This document shows positions 46,816-57,158 of a stretch of DNA of 64,000 nt, piece by piece. How positions within the stretch are numbered: the first letter of the stretch is position 1; each line of letters starts with the position of its first letter. The notes beneath the pieces were generated by a model. It was given only the letters and a program-made list of their open reading frames with translations. It ran no database searches and was not told the DNA's origin. Made by a program: the position numbers and the translations under genes. Source of the DNA: Progne subis subis (Eukaryota > Chordata > Aves > Passeriformes > Hirundinidae); the NCBI GenBank assembly GCA_022316685.1, contig JAKJHU010001363.1, positions 1-64,000 on the forward strand. Direction: 5' to 3'.

Positions 46816-48010
46816 TCATGGTAATTGCAGGCGTTCGACAAATAGGATGTCGACTTTCTCTAAACGGCTTCGAACAAATGAAACTAACTTGTTCAAAATG
46901 CAAGGCCCAAAAATCAATACCAAGAGTATCATGGTGAGAGGGCCTATTAGGGTGGAAACAAGGGTGGCTAGCCATGGGGACTGATTGAACCATGACTCGA
47001 ACCATCCCTGTTGGGCCTCTCTCTCTCTCTTTCTCTGGGCCAGTCTTTCTCTCAGTTTGGCCATGGAGTCTCGCACGACTCCGGTATGGTCTGCATAAAA
47101 CCAGCATTCTTCTCTCAAGGTGGCACACAGGCCTCCTTGCTGCATGAGCAAGAGGTCCAGTCCTCGCCTGTTCTGTAGGACGACTTCTGAAAGCGAGGAG
47201 GTAGATTCCTCCAGAGAGGAGATGGATTTTTCAGTTCCTAACAAGTCCTCATCAATCGTCATTTGCAGCTGAGAAAGTCCTTGGTGTTGGGTCACGAGAG
47301 CTGAAACACCTGTGGCTGTACCGGCAGATCCTAGGCCAAGAAGCATTGCAATGGTTATACCTGTTATTACTTCTCTTTTGTAGAGCTGGATGGTTTCTTC
47401 TAAAAAGCGATACATTTCCTCTTCTTGGTGATACAGGACTCTAGGAACAATCAGAACTTGGACACAAAAGTCAGCAAGGTAATTGAATTTACCAAGGTAC
47501 ACACAGGGTGTTATTCCAGATTGTTGGCAAACCCACATTCCTGGTACGAATGGGACTGCCCACTTATCAGTCTTTTGGCTAGGTTGGATGAACTCAGCAC
47601 AAATGTTTCCCATCTGCTTTGCTAAGGTTACATTGCCAAAGCACTTGCCTCGGCCTGTGACTTGACTCAGGGTAATTTCCCTCCGCGGGGTGTCCCATCT
47701 ACAGTTGTGTGGATTATCTGCTGCAGAATATTCAAAAGGAACATCAAGAGTGACACCCTCATAGAAAGGAGGTTCTGCATTATAACACAACCAGCATGAC
47801 TTTGTAAAGTTTGGATTGGATTGGTTCAACGACAAAAAGGTAGCATTTAATACACTAAGAAATGGATTGTAAGGATCTGACTTAGGTTTTTGGTAGATAG
47901 CTAAAGGACTGAATGAGGAGGAGGTGCCAGGTGTGGCCTCTCTCCTGTGTCTGCGTGCTGTGAGAATCTGATAGTGTCTAATTGATTGGGGTACTGAAGG
48001 TAGGAGTCTG
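46816..48010 (-). pseudogene. env: Gamma/type-D-like env, C-terminal SU and TM (5' deleted)
   Basis: A long open frame (46816-48069) holds the SU C-terminal half with CWLCYNAEPPFYEG (the CXXC isomerase-type motif) and a TM with a fusion-peptide-like stretch (GITIAMLLGLGSAGTATGVS). It also has the immunosuppressive segment LQNRRGLDLLLMQQGGLC and a C-terminal anchor (LVSTLIGPLTMILLVLIFG). The CX6CC motif reads C-X6-C-W, so the second cysteine is lost. The N-terminal receptor-binding part of SU is absent: env sequence begins near 48010, joined to gag. The type fits the type-D/reticuloendotheliosis-like interference group. Confidence 0.85.
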
Positions 48011-49999
48011 ATAATTTGCACGTTCGCCCAATTTAAATGCCTGGCTGCATTTAAAGCATGCCATTTCACTAGTTATTGCAGTATGGATGGCTGCTTGGAT
48101 TGGGGCAAAATGTTCCTCTTTTGCAACATGCTTGATCATGTCTGCGAGGTTGGACCTGGGTGGTAATGATCTTAAAATGTCCTTAGTGGCTGAATTGCAT
48201 TGCTGGCGCAAGCACTCTGCTAACACAGGGCCCTTTGCCTCTGAAGGCAAAGCTGAGGAGTCAAGTGATGCTTGGAGCCGATCTACAAATTGTGTAAAAC
48301 TCTCACTCTCACTTTGCTTTATTGTGGACCATGATGATGGTTTAGCAATGACCATGGAAGCAGAGCAGATAGCTTCCCTGGCAGCACGGGTAGTTGTCAT
48401 GACCTCGTGGGCCCGTAGGCCCTCGTCTTGTGCCTGGGGGGTGATCATGGTTGGGTCTGTGCCCATGAGCCACTGCAGACTGGAGCTGTATAGAGGATGA
48501 TCCGGACCAGTGACCAGAGCTAGTTGCTTTGCAAAATTGTCCTCCCACTCTTGCTTAAAAACTATCATCCCTGCCCCATCAAAAATCAATCTGCAGGTTT
48601 GCTTTATGTCAAATGGGAGCATGTCATCCCCTCCAAAAACACTTTCAATGAGAGTAGAAACCATAGCTGAATTGATCCCTCTGTCAGTGATTGCTTTAAC
48701 AATTGCTTGTATGTCCTTAGGGTTTACTGGGGAGTATGTTCTCTGGTTTCCACCTGCCCCCCCTAATCGGACTGGAAAAGCCAGTGTGGCTGACGGACCC
48801 CAATTGGCACATGCGACTTTTATTTTCCTCCAGTCTGTGAGAGGAGTTCGCTCTTTTTCTGACTTCCCCTCAACCCGAATAGAAACATTGTTGTTACTGA
48901 TTTTGTATAGTGTTACTTCTTCTTTGTCGGAGCCAGAGCCAGAGCCGGCAGCAGAGGACTGGCTGTCCCAGTCCTCTGAGCTGGAGTCCGATTCAGAGCC
49001 GGAAGTCGACTGACTGGCTGCTTCCGGGCTCTGGACCCTTTTGGTCGGGCTCCGACCCAGCCCCTTTCCCTCAGGGCTGGGCCGTCCCTTCCCTCTGGGC
49101 CCCCGCTCCTTTCCCTCAGGGCTGAGCCGTCCCTTTCTTCCTCCTTTTAAACTGTGTACCTTAAAAGAATGTGCTTTTTGGCAAGCGTTCTGACTAGCTT
49201 TAATTCCCTCTTTCTTCTATTTGCGTGTGCCCGCGCTATCAAACAAGCTGTTGGCAGCAGGCACACTGTGTAAAAAACTTTCTTTGTTTGCTGGTTCTTG
49301 GTTGTCTGCCAAATATTCCGATTTAGTTACATTCTTGTTTCCTCCCAGCGATTCAATGCAATCTCCTGCTGTATAGGGTGGAGGTCCCCCCTCAGCCCCT
49401 TCTACCAGCGACCCCCCGGCAGAATTTTTGGCAATATTCCTGGCTTCCTCAGTTAATTGATCATAAAACAATTTTGCCTAATTTTTTTCTTCAGCAGCTA
49501 ACTCTGGACTTGAAGGCTTTGAAGGAAGATTTTGTTCCTGCAAACCTCTGCAGTCATTAGGACAAACTTTATCAGCAGTCTGAACAGACTGATTGTCTTT
49601 CAGACCGCATTTTCCTACACTCTGATAATCCCCTTTAAAAGTTGCCTCTGAAAAAGTTTCTTCTAAAACAGTTTGCGTTGCAACTCCTACACTGAGCTGC
49701 GGCGTAAATTTTAGACAATTCTGTGCAGCTTTCCAGGTCTCTTGTTCCTGCAAAGCCTTCTGCAAAGATTGCACAACCCTCCCCCATGACTTAAGATACT
49801 TTGACAACTCTGAAAACATAGTTTCCTTGGCTAGAGCTTTCCTACACCGATCCCAAATATCTGGGTGGAAAATTTCCACTGGACAATTGATGATACTAAG
49901 TTGCAAAAGCCTCATCACTGCGAGGGTAAAACCTTTTCCTTTACAATCAATTCCCCACTGTTTATGAATCTGAGATACGACCTTCATGAGGGCTTCCAT
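48000..49999 (-). pseudogene. gag: Beta-type gag with two TAG stops, 3' truncated
   Basis: The frame starts MEALMKVVSQIHKQWGIDC at 49999 (matrix). It is interrupted by TAG at 49478 and TAG at 49217 but otherwise continues in one frame for ~660 codons. Features: a PPPY late-domain motif near 49375; a Ser/Asp-rich linker (about 48930-49010); capsid with CANWGPSATLAFPVRLGG and SPVNPKDIQAIVKAITDRG; and a major homology-type region ESFTQFVDRLQASLD. The first CFKC of a nucleocapsid knuckle comes at ~48060, after which the sequence runs into the env junction. A readthrough product would contain matrix and capsid but no complete nucleocapsid. Confidence 0.85.
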
Positions 50000-50083
50000 C
50001 CTCCTCACGGGTCCTGGGGCTTCCCCCTCGCCGCTCGGCCGTTGTTCACCCGTCCAGGCAACTCCCGATTTCCCGGGCGACTC

Positions 50084-50101
50084 CCGGGGGTTTCGGCACC
50101 A
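50084..50101 (-). promoter_or_regulatory. Primer binding site, tRNA-Phe type
   Basis: TGGTGCCGAAACCC on the minus strand from 50101, two bases inside the 5' LTR. It matches the tRNA-Phe 3' end for 14 bases and then carries two extra C before GGGA. Confidence 0.75.
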
Positions 50102-50103
50102 CT

Positions 50104-50396
50104 TGCTGCCTCTGCTGAGGCGTAGCAACCTGGTTCGGGAACAACACGGCAGCCACACCCAGGCTGCTCGGGCCACCAGCTCACAAACACCAGTGTGGTG
50201 GACGGCTAATGGCATTTATTAACTGGTTACATGGAGTTATAAAACCTCTGTTTGCTACATCACATCCGTCTGCTTACATTACAAGTTACGTGTTGCTTAC
50301 CTTATCAGGGACGCTAAACAACTAAGTGTTGAGGGAGGGGTTCTGTCTGCCCGTACAACGTGATATCTTCCGACTGCCTGTCCGTAATCTCCCACA
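50104..50396 (-). repeat. 5' LTR of the chimeric provirus
   Basis: Plus strand TGCTGCCTCTGCTGAGGCG ... AATCTCCCACA; the same length as the 3' LTR, with about 18 differences. The right flank, CCTTACCCATGGCTGGGG, is amplicon DNA also present inverted near 55895. Confidence 0.9.
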
Positions 50397-50409
50397 CCTT
50401 ACCCATGGC

Positions 50410-51120
50410 TGGGGCTGAGCCCTCTCTGAGCTGCAGCTGCTGCTGTGCCCTTCCGAGGGGCTGAGGCCGTGGGGCCCCTGCCCAGAGCAGCCTGCCCTGA
50501 GCAGAGCTGTGGGGCCAGAGCCAGCTGGGCTGTGCTGGGGAGAGGCCCTTGGTGCTGCCGAGAGCTCAGGGCAGCTGGCAGAGCTTGGAGGGAGCTGGGC
50601 TGGGCTGAGAGAGCCTGCCACAGAAACCATCAGTGTCCATCTCAGCCTGTGTGAGCGTGCAGGGGCAGGACTCAGCCCAGGCCTTGTGGGGCAGGGCCAG
50701 CACCTGTGGAAGGCATTGAAAACAGGCAAGTGGCCAGAGAGGAGGCTCCTCTGTGCCCTTGGTGGCATGGACAGAGCAGGAACGCGTCCCAGGACATTTG
50801 TCAGCACCAGCCTCTGTCCCCAGCCATTGCCAGCCCTGGCTGCTCAGCCCAGGTTTGCAGGGCAGTTTGGCTGTGGCCCAGCTCCATCCTCCTGCGGGGC
50901 TCAGGGCCTGTTCCCGGCCATGGCCAGCCCTGCCCGGCCTCTCTGCTGGCCCAGAGCCCGGCAGAGCCCGGGGCAGGGCTGTCTGTGCAGCCACATAGGT
51001 GCCTGGAAGGACTGGAAGCTGTACCAGGAATGGCCCTTCTGGCTGGGATAAGCCAGCCAGAGGCACGGAAGAGCCCGGAGGAGCGGGATGAGGCACAGCA
51101 GGGCAGGTGGCCTCGCTTGC
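50410..51120 (+). repeat. Second inverted repeat, left arm (partner 55195-55900)
   Basis: GGTGCTGCCGAGAGCTCAGG near 50551 appears in reverse complement near 55736-55755, and the blocks remain collinear in inverted order from GCCATGGCTGGGGCTGAG to CCTGCCCTGCTGTGCCTC. The spacer is about 4.1 kb. Confidence 0.8.
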
Positions 51121-51523
51121 CCAGCTGCTGCAGGTGCGCCCACAGCACCCGCCACATGGCAGGATGAAGCGGAGCCCATGTCCCACGGTGAGCCCGGAGC
51201 AGCAGCATCAGCCCCTGCAGCTCCTTGGCCACGCTGACGCAGGGGCCGCAGCTGCCGGGTCCCTTGGGGCAAGTGGCGGGAGCATCGGGACGCTTCCGAG
51301 GGCTTGTGCCAGGCCCGAAGGCCCTGGCAGCCACAGGGGCTCCTGGGCTCCTGCCTGTGCCCCTGGCCCTGCCCCCAAGCTGCTTGCGCGGCCTCCGAGT
51401 CCCGGCCTGCCGGCCCTGCCGTGCCCGGTGGCCAATGACCCAGCAGACAGCCACCGTGGCCAGCAGCAGGGCAAGTGCAGCCAGCAGGACGCTGACGTCG
51501 CTCACGGCTCCGACACGTGCCAT
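50801..51523 (-). CDS. Unrecognised membrane protein, copy B with a different tail (240 aa)
   Basis: The function is unknown. ATG at 51523, the same N-terminal helix (VSVLLAALALLLATVAVCWV) and Arg-rich segment as copy A, and about 130 shared codons apart from an extra 28-codon segment (HRGTWAPLHPAMWRVLW...). After SSPSRHLC the sequence leaves the copy-A tail and runs through the 50.4-51.1 kb repeat block to a stop at 50801. The normal 3' end is instead found inverted at 52217-52752. So copy B is probably rearranged; its tail may be fortuitous. Promoter elements are intact (TATA 42 bases upstream, three CRE-like octamers). Confidence 0.4.
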   Translation of the reverse strand: MARVGAVSDVSVLLAALALLLATVAVCWVIGHRARQGRQAGTRRPRKQLGGRARGTGRSPGAPVAARAFGPGTSPRKRPDAPATCPKGPGSCGPCVSVAKELQGLMLLLRAHRGTWAPLHPAMWRVLWAHLQQLGKRGHLPCCASSRSSGLFRASGWLIPARRAIPGTASSPSRHLCGCTDSPAPGSAGLWASREAGQGWPWPGTGPEPRRRMELGHSQTALQTWAEQPGLAMAGDRGWC

Positions 51524-51556
51524 CGCCACTGCACTGGCAGCTGTGGGGCCGGCCCG

Positions 51557-51658
51557 CCTTATATAGGGATGGCCCGGTGACCTCACAATGCTGGGGCCGC
51601 CACGCGGCGTGACATCACAGCCCAGCCTCACGCCGCTGTCACGCCATTTGTGACCTCA
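51557..51658 (-). promoter_or_regulatory. Promoter of copy B: TATA plus three CRE-like octamers
   Basis: TATATAAGG at 51557-51565 (minus strand). TGACCTCA at 51578-51585, TGACATCA at 51610-51617 and TGACCTCA at 51651-51658. Spacing is the same as in copy A. Confidence 0.5.
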
Positions 51659-52054
51659 CAGCACCGCCTGCCTCAGGGCCGGCAAGACCCACTCAGGCAG
51701 CAGGGCGCTGATGGCCAGGAAAGGCCTGCCACTGAAAATGGGAGCCCAGGCCGTGGCAGCCAAGCGCTCTCAGGAGCACGGGCCACATCAGGAAGAGGTC
51801 AGGTGCCACCAATGCCCAGCCCATGGCTCCCCCAAGGCTGTGGAACTGCTGGCTGGGAACAGCCTCTGCGCTATGCCGGAGAAGATCCTGCAGACACAAA
51901 GGCGGCTGCAGTTCCCCAGGCCCAGGCAGCTCTCCCCACCTGCCTGACAGCTCCAACCCCTTAGCCTATCACTACGATTGCTGGCACAGAATGCCTCTGC
52001 AACTTCCTACGAGCTCCTGGCACACACTGCAAGGCACTGGGAGATCTCCCCACA

Positions 52055-52175
52055 ACCTTCTCTTCTCCAGCCTGAGCAGCTCCAACTCTCTCTCAAGCTG
52101 TCTCCACAGGAGAGCTGCTCACCTTCGCAACCCGCTGGCCTCCTCTGCACTTGCTGCAACACTTGCATGGCCTGA
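52055..52175 (-). mobile_element. CR1 fragment, minus strand
   Basis: The same fragment as 41620-41735, ending next to the rearrangement point at ~52217. Confidence 0.7.
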
Positions 52176-52216
52176 TGTGCTGGCTACACCAGGAGTGGAA
52201 TCCCTGCTCCAGGTCC

Positions 52217-52752
52217 AGCCTCCATCCCTACTGAGAGCCCCCCAGCCCTTCAAGATCCTGCGCCTGCCAAGACCTGTTCCTGGCGCCCAGTTCCTGCCTC
52301 CCTCCCACACATTCCCTCCTGGAGGCCTCCAGCCCTCCCGGCCTCTCAGGAAAGCCTTCGCGCCTGCGCACCCTCAGCAAGCGCTGGACACCTCCTCCTG
52401 CTCCCTTCCACATCAACAGCATCCCGTGCACATGGAGAGCCCCGGCGTGTCCCAGGGCACTGACACGGCCAGGGAAAGCTGGGAAGCACAAACAGGAGCC
52501 CAGTTGGAGAAGGAGAGGCATTCCCAGGAGCAGGTGGCTGAGCCACAAACATCCTGCAGCCACCAGTGTCCAGCTCAGGGCTCCCAGGATGCTGTGCCTG
52601 ACTCAGGCAGCAACAGCCCCAGCTCGGTGGCACAGACAGCGCCCACGAGACCATGGCGCTTGCGTGGTCTCCAGGAGGCTGCCCCGAGACGGTCCCCGCA
52701 GCCCAGGCAGGTGGTCACAGGCCTCGGAGGGCCCTTCCACCCTAGGTGTTAA
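52217..52752 (+). pseudogene. 3' fragment of the membrane-protein gene, inverted
   Basis: An open frame from CAGCCTCCATCCCTA codes the copy-A tail (QPFKILRLPRPVPG ... QPRQVVTGL) and ends at 52752. No promoter or N-terminal part precedes it; CR1 sequence joins on at 52215. From GVSQGTDTARESWEAQTGAQ on, ~85 residues equal copy A. It is a broken-off end left by an inversion. Confidence 0.8.
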
Positions 52753-54789
52753 ATAAATTAGGATTCCCCCAAAGAGTTGTCTGAGTGTTCCTGCTGGGAG
52801 AGGGCTCTTTTCTTCCCAGGAGCTGGCTCAGGGCTGGGCTTGCCTACGGGCTGGGGATGCTGGGCCATTCCCAACGACTCGCTTTAAACTCCTGTTTGTC
52901 CTCTGAGGCTGAGCAAGTATCACGTGCAACCCTCACCCGCGTTGTTGTCATTTCCACTGACAACCTTCTGAGAGAGATGCCTGCAGGGCTGACCCATAGA
53001 CCAGTGCTTGGAGGCTTGGTAGGGACACAGTTACGGCCCCACTCTGCTTCTCCAAACGCTCTGCTGCCCATCCTTGTAGGAGCAGGTGTTAAAGTGTGTT
53101 CATATGTTTGATACTGTGTTTCCTTTTGATCTTGGTGTTTGTGATGTTTTCTTCCCTGTTCCCCTTGGAAAGTGGAGCACCTTGTTTGTCCCTGCTTCGC
53201 TGCGCCCATCCCCTAGGCTGGAATGGAACCCAACTCTGTTCCACTCCCACCTTCTCCCTGATCGGGGAGTGGCTTGTCCCTGCCTCTAGGCCCTTCCCCG
53301 CTCTGGGAAAAAGGCCTGCGACTGCCGGCAGCTCTGTCTCTCTGGCACCGGCGGGGACGGGGAAGGAGCTAAGGAAGAGCTGCGGCCGGCAGGGCAGGAG
53401 CCCAGAATCAAGCCATGATATGCCCCAGGACAGAGGGCAAGCGCGGTGCCTTTTGCCATCGACGGTCATCTGGGTCTCTCAAAAGAACCAGCACAAGCAG
53501 GGATGGGGCAAGCACGTGGAACTTTGACTTTGCACCTGGCCAGGGCAGCCCCGCTGCAAGAGCAGCCTCTGCAGAGCTTCACAGCAGCCTGGTGCCTGGC
53601 AGCAGTTGATGGGGAGGAAATGACTTGGGTGGCCGCAGGGCCCAGCCTGTGTGGCCATGGCCGTGCCTGCGCCATGCTGCAGGCAGGGGCTGCCTGGTGC
53701 TGGCTGTGGATTGCCCAAGAGGTAGGCCTTGGGCGCTCCCTGCAGTCCCTTCCCTGCCCGATTTCCCCTTTGCCCAGGGAGGCTCAAGGGCAGGCAAGTG
53801 CAGGCTCAGGAGCTGATGCTGCCCACGGCAGAGTGTCCTCTGGCTCACCTGGAGGCAGCCAGTGGCAGCTCTGGGGCTCGTGCAGGGGCCCTGGGGCTGT
53901 GACCCTCCACTGCCACCAAAGGCTACGGCGGCTGCCTTGCCGGCACGGTGGGCTGTGGAGCACACTTTGGGGAGCAGAGGGGACACAAGGCAGGCGTCCA
54001 CTGAAGGGCTAGCCTGTGTGGGAAGAGCGGGCAGAGTGAAGGGACGCAGGATGCTGCGAGTGGGGCAGTGGAAAACAACAGCTGAGGACAGCCGAAAGGC
54101 CAAAGAGAGCAGAAGAACTTGTTGCACATGAGGAGTGGGGGCTGAAGGTGTGTGCTGGCCTTTTGCCGGTGCCTCAGAGGGACCGGCAACCTGAGCACGT
54201 GAAGCAATGGGGAACAAAGACACGCAGAGCTCCTTATGTGTCCGGAGAACATGTGCCTGTTGCTGCGTGGGCAGCTGTGTGAGCCGCTGCCATGTAAGCC
54301 AGGGGCTCTGAGGGCACGCCGTCCCTGCTTCCCTCGAGGGGAAGGACAGCACAGCTGCCGGAGCTGCTTGCCAGGGTGCGTGCGCTTTCATCGCTGCCTT
54401 GCAGCAATGGGTTGGGAGTTGCCAGTGCCCGGAGCCAAGCTGTCCCTCTCCCGGTGTGTGACTCGCAGCAGGCTGGAAGCAGCGCCAGCACGGCCGGCTG
54501 CTGCCCCTGCCTGGCGACAGCAGAGGCTGGCACGGGCAGCCTCTTGCCAGACTGCAGGTGGCCCACGCAGGACTGGGCTTGCCCTCGGCAGAGATGCCCA
54601 AGGGATGGGGCCGGGCCCATGCGAGCTGTGGCCATCACTCTGGTGATCCAGCGGCAGCACTAATCCTGCCCACTTACAGCAGCTGGGACTGAGCAGCCAG
54701 ACACGTAGCCTGAGCCTGTGGAATGAAGCTGCTCAGGCAGGGCCAGACCTGGAGCAGGGATTCCACTCCTGGTGTGGCCAGCACATCAG

Positions 54790-54935
54790 GCCATGCAAAT
54801 GTGGCAGCAAGTGCAGAGGAGGCCAGCGGGTTGCGAAGGTGAGCAGCTCTTCTGTGGAGACAGCTTGAGAGAGAGTTGGAGCTGCTCAGGCTGGAGAAGA
54901 GAAGGTTGTGGGGAGGCCTCCCAGTGCCTTGCAGT
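54790..54935 (+). mobile_element. CR1 fragment, plus strand
   Basis: GCAAGTGCAGAGGAGGCCAG, GAGCAGCTCTTCTGTGGAGA and GCTGCTCAGGCTGGAGAAGA match CR1 in sense orientation. It is the inverted copy of 41620-41735. Confidence 0.75.
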
Positions 54936-55194
54936 GTCTGCCAGGCGCTCGTAAGGAGCTGCAGAGGCATTCTGTGACAGCAATTGTAGTGAGAGGCTAA
55001 GGGGTTGGAGCTGTCAGGCAGGTGGGGAGAGCTGCCTGGGCATGGGGAACTGCAGCCGCCATTGTATCTGCAGGATCTACTCTGGCACAGGGCAGAGGCT
55101 GTTCCCAGCACGCAGTGCCACAGACTTGGGGGAGTCATGGGCATTGGTGGCACCTGACCTCTTCCTGATGTGGGCCTGCAGCAGCTGGGCAAGC

Positions 55195-55900
55195 GAGGCC
55201 ACCTGCCCTGCTGTGCCTCGTCCCGCTGCTCCGGGCGCTTCTGTGCCTCCGGCAGACACTTCCCAACCAGAGAGGCCATTCCTGGCACAGCTTCCAGCCC
55301 TTCCAGGCACCTGTGGGGCTGCACAGACAGCCCTGCCCCGGTCTCTGCCAGGCTCTGGGCCAGCAGAGAGGCCGGGCAGGGCTGGCCATGGCCGGGAACA
55401 GGCCCTGAGCCCTGCAGGAGGATGGAGCTGGGCCACAGCCAAACTGCCCCGCAAACCTGGGCTGAGCAGCCAGGGCTGGCAATGGCTGGGGACAGAGGCT
55501 GGCGCTGACAAATGTCCTGGGCCGTGTTCCTGCTCTGTCCATGCCACCAAGGGCACAGAGCAGCCTCCTCTCTGGGCCACTTGCCTGTTTTCAATGCCTT
55601 CCACAGGCTCTGGCCCTGCCCCATAAGGCCTGGGCTGAGTCCTGCCCCTGCATGCTCACACAGGCTGAGATGGACACTGATGGCTTCTGTGGCAGGCTCT
55701 CTCAGCCCAGCCCAGCTCCCTCCAAGCTCTGCCAGCTGCCCTGAGCTCTCGGCAGCACCAAGGGCCTCTCCCCAGCACAGCCCAGCCGGCTCTGGCCCCA
55801 CAGCTCTGCTCAGGGCAGGCTGCTCTGGGCAGGGCCCCACGGCCTCAGCCCCTCGGAAGTGCACAGCAGCAGCTGCAGCTCAGACAGGACTCAGCCCCAG
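55195..55900 (-). repeat. Second inverted repeat, right arm (partner 50410-51120)
   Basis: Reverse complement of 50410-51120. The 396-codon minus-strand open frame at 54674-55864 crosses this arm, the neighbouring flank and the CR1 piece, so it is not a gene. Confidence 0.8.
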
Positions 55901-56089
55901 CCATGGGGAAGGTGCTGGGCCATGGGAAAAGGAGGCTCCCTGTGTGCCCTGCTCCCCTCTCCCTGAGGTGCTGAGAGCTCTGCAGCCCCTGCTGCCATCC
56001 CATCTGCCCAGGCCAGCACAACAGCCCCGGCCTTGGGGCCCTCCAGAGCTGCTCCTGCTCCAGGCCTAGGGCCAAGGAATTCATGGTGT

Positions 56090-56544
56090 TCCTATGAGGC
56101 CTGATGGAACCAAGAGGCCACTGTGACACTGCAGGGCCTTGTGGAACCATGCAGAGCATTGGGACAGAGCAGGTCCTTATGTCATGATGGGGCCATTTTG
56201 AAATTGCAGGGCCCATGGAACCAAATAGTGAGGGTGGTTCCTCAGGGACTCTTGGAATGGCAGAAATGTTTGGCACCATGATGCCCCTTGGGACCAAGAG
56301 GCCACTGTGACATTGTGGAACCAAGGAGATCATTGCTGCACTGCCAGACCTCATGGAACCAAGGATCCATTGTGACACTCCAGGGCCTTGGGGGGAAAAA
56401 TCAGCATTGTGATACTGCAGGGCCCAAGGATCCAAGGGACTTAGTAACACCAAAGAGTCCCATGCAACGAAAGGGGCATTGTGACACTGGGAGGCCTCAT
56501 AAAATCATGGGGAAATTTGTGACGCTCCAGGGCCTGGTGGACCC
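56090..56544 (+). repeat. ~36-bp minisatellite, third site
   Basis: Diverged units with GGAACCAAGAGGCCACTGTG and ATTGTGACACTCCAGGGCC, of the family at 28440-29084. Confidence 0.8.
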
Positions 56545-57158
56545 AAGTTGACACCAATTGGGGAGGCGTGCTGAACTGCTGGAGGGTAGGAGGGCTCTGC
56601 ACAGGGACCTGGACAGGCTGGATCCAGGGACCAAATCCAACAATGTGAGGTTTAACAAGTCCAAGTGCCAGGTCCTTCACTTTGCCCACAACCACCCCTG
56701 CAGCACTACAGGCTGGGCACAGAGTGGCTGGACAGTGGCCAGGCAGAAAGGGACATGCAGGGACAGATGGACAGCAGGCTGGACATGAGCCAGCAGTGTG
56801 CCCAGGTGGCCAAGAAGGCCAATGGCACCTGGCCTGGATCAGAAATGATGTGGCCATCAGGGCCAGGGCAGTGATTCTTCCCCTGTGCTTGGCACTAGAT
56901 GGGCAGCACCTTGAGCGCTGTGTTCAGTTCTGGGCCCCCAATTTAGGAAGGACATGGAGGAGTTCGAGTGTGTCCAGAGAAGGGTGACAAAGCTGGTGAC
57001 AGGTCTGGAACACAAGTCCTGTGAGAAGCAGCTGAGGGACATGGGGTTGTTTATCCTGGAGAAGAAGAGGCTCAGGGGGGACAAGGCAGTGTCAGGGCAC
57101 AGGTTGGACTTGATGATGTCCAGGTCCTTTCCAAGCTTGCTGAATCTGTGATTCTCTG
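56545..57158 (+). mobile_element. CR1 LINE 3' part, ~0.6 kb
   Basis: Longer CR1 remnant: GGACCTGGACAGGCTGGATC, AGTGCCAGGTCCTTCACTTT, GGTGGCCAAGAAGGCCAATG, GGACATGGAGGAGTTCGAG, CTGGAGAAGAAGAGGCTCAG, and a TGGACTTGATGATGTCCAGG ... TCTGTGATTCTCTG end. Confidence 0.9.

Larger units (their letters stand above)
46373..50396 (-). mobile_element. Pol-less chimeric provirus: beta-type gag, gamma-type env
   Basis: Two 293-base LTRs (50104-50396 and 46373-46665) enclose a tRNA-Phe-type primer site, gag, a deletion junction, env TM/SU and a polypurine tract. Pol and the end of nucleocapsid are missing. I count about 18 differences between the LTRs (~6%), so the insertion is not recent. The flanks differ (GGGAGC on the left, CCTTAC on the right): left is the alpharetroviral env, right is amplicon DNA, so a later deletion or rearrangement removed one side. 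Confidence 0.85.
52217..54975 (-). repeat. Right arm of the large inverted repeat (partner 41540-44290)
   Basis: Reverse complement of 41540-44290 with small indels (for example 9 bases missing relative to the left arm near 53665). It contains a GC-rich block and the CR1 fragment at 54790-54935. Confidence 0.85.

Noticed and set aside
54674..55864. 396-codon minus-strand open frame
   Set aside because: It runs across an inverted-repeat arm, amplicon flank and a CR1 fragment; composition and repeats explain it, and no domain is visible.
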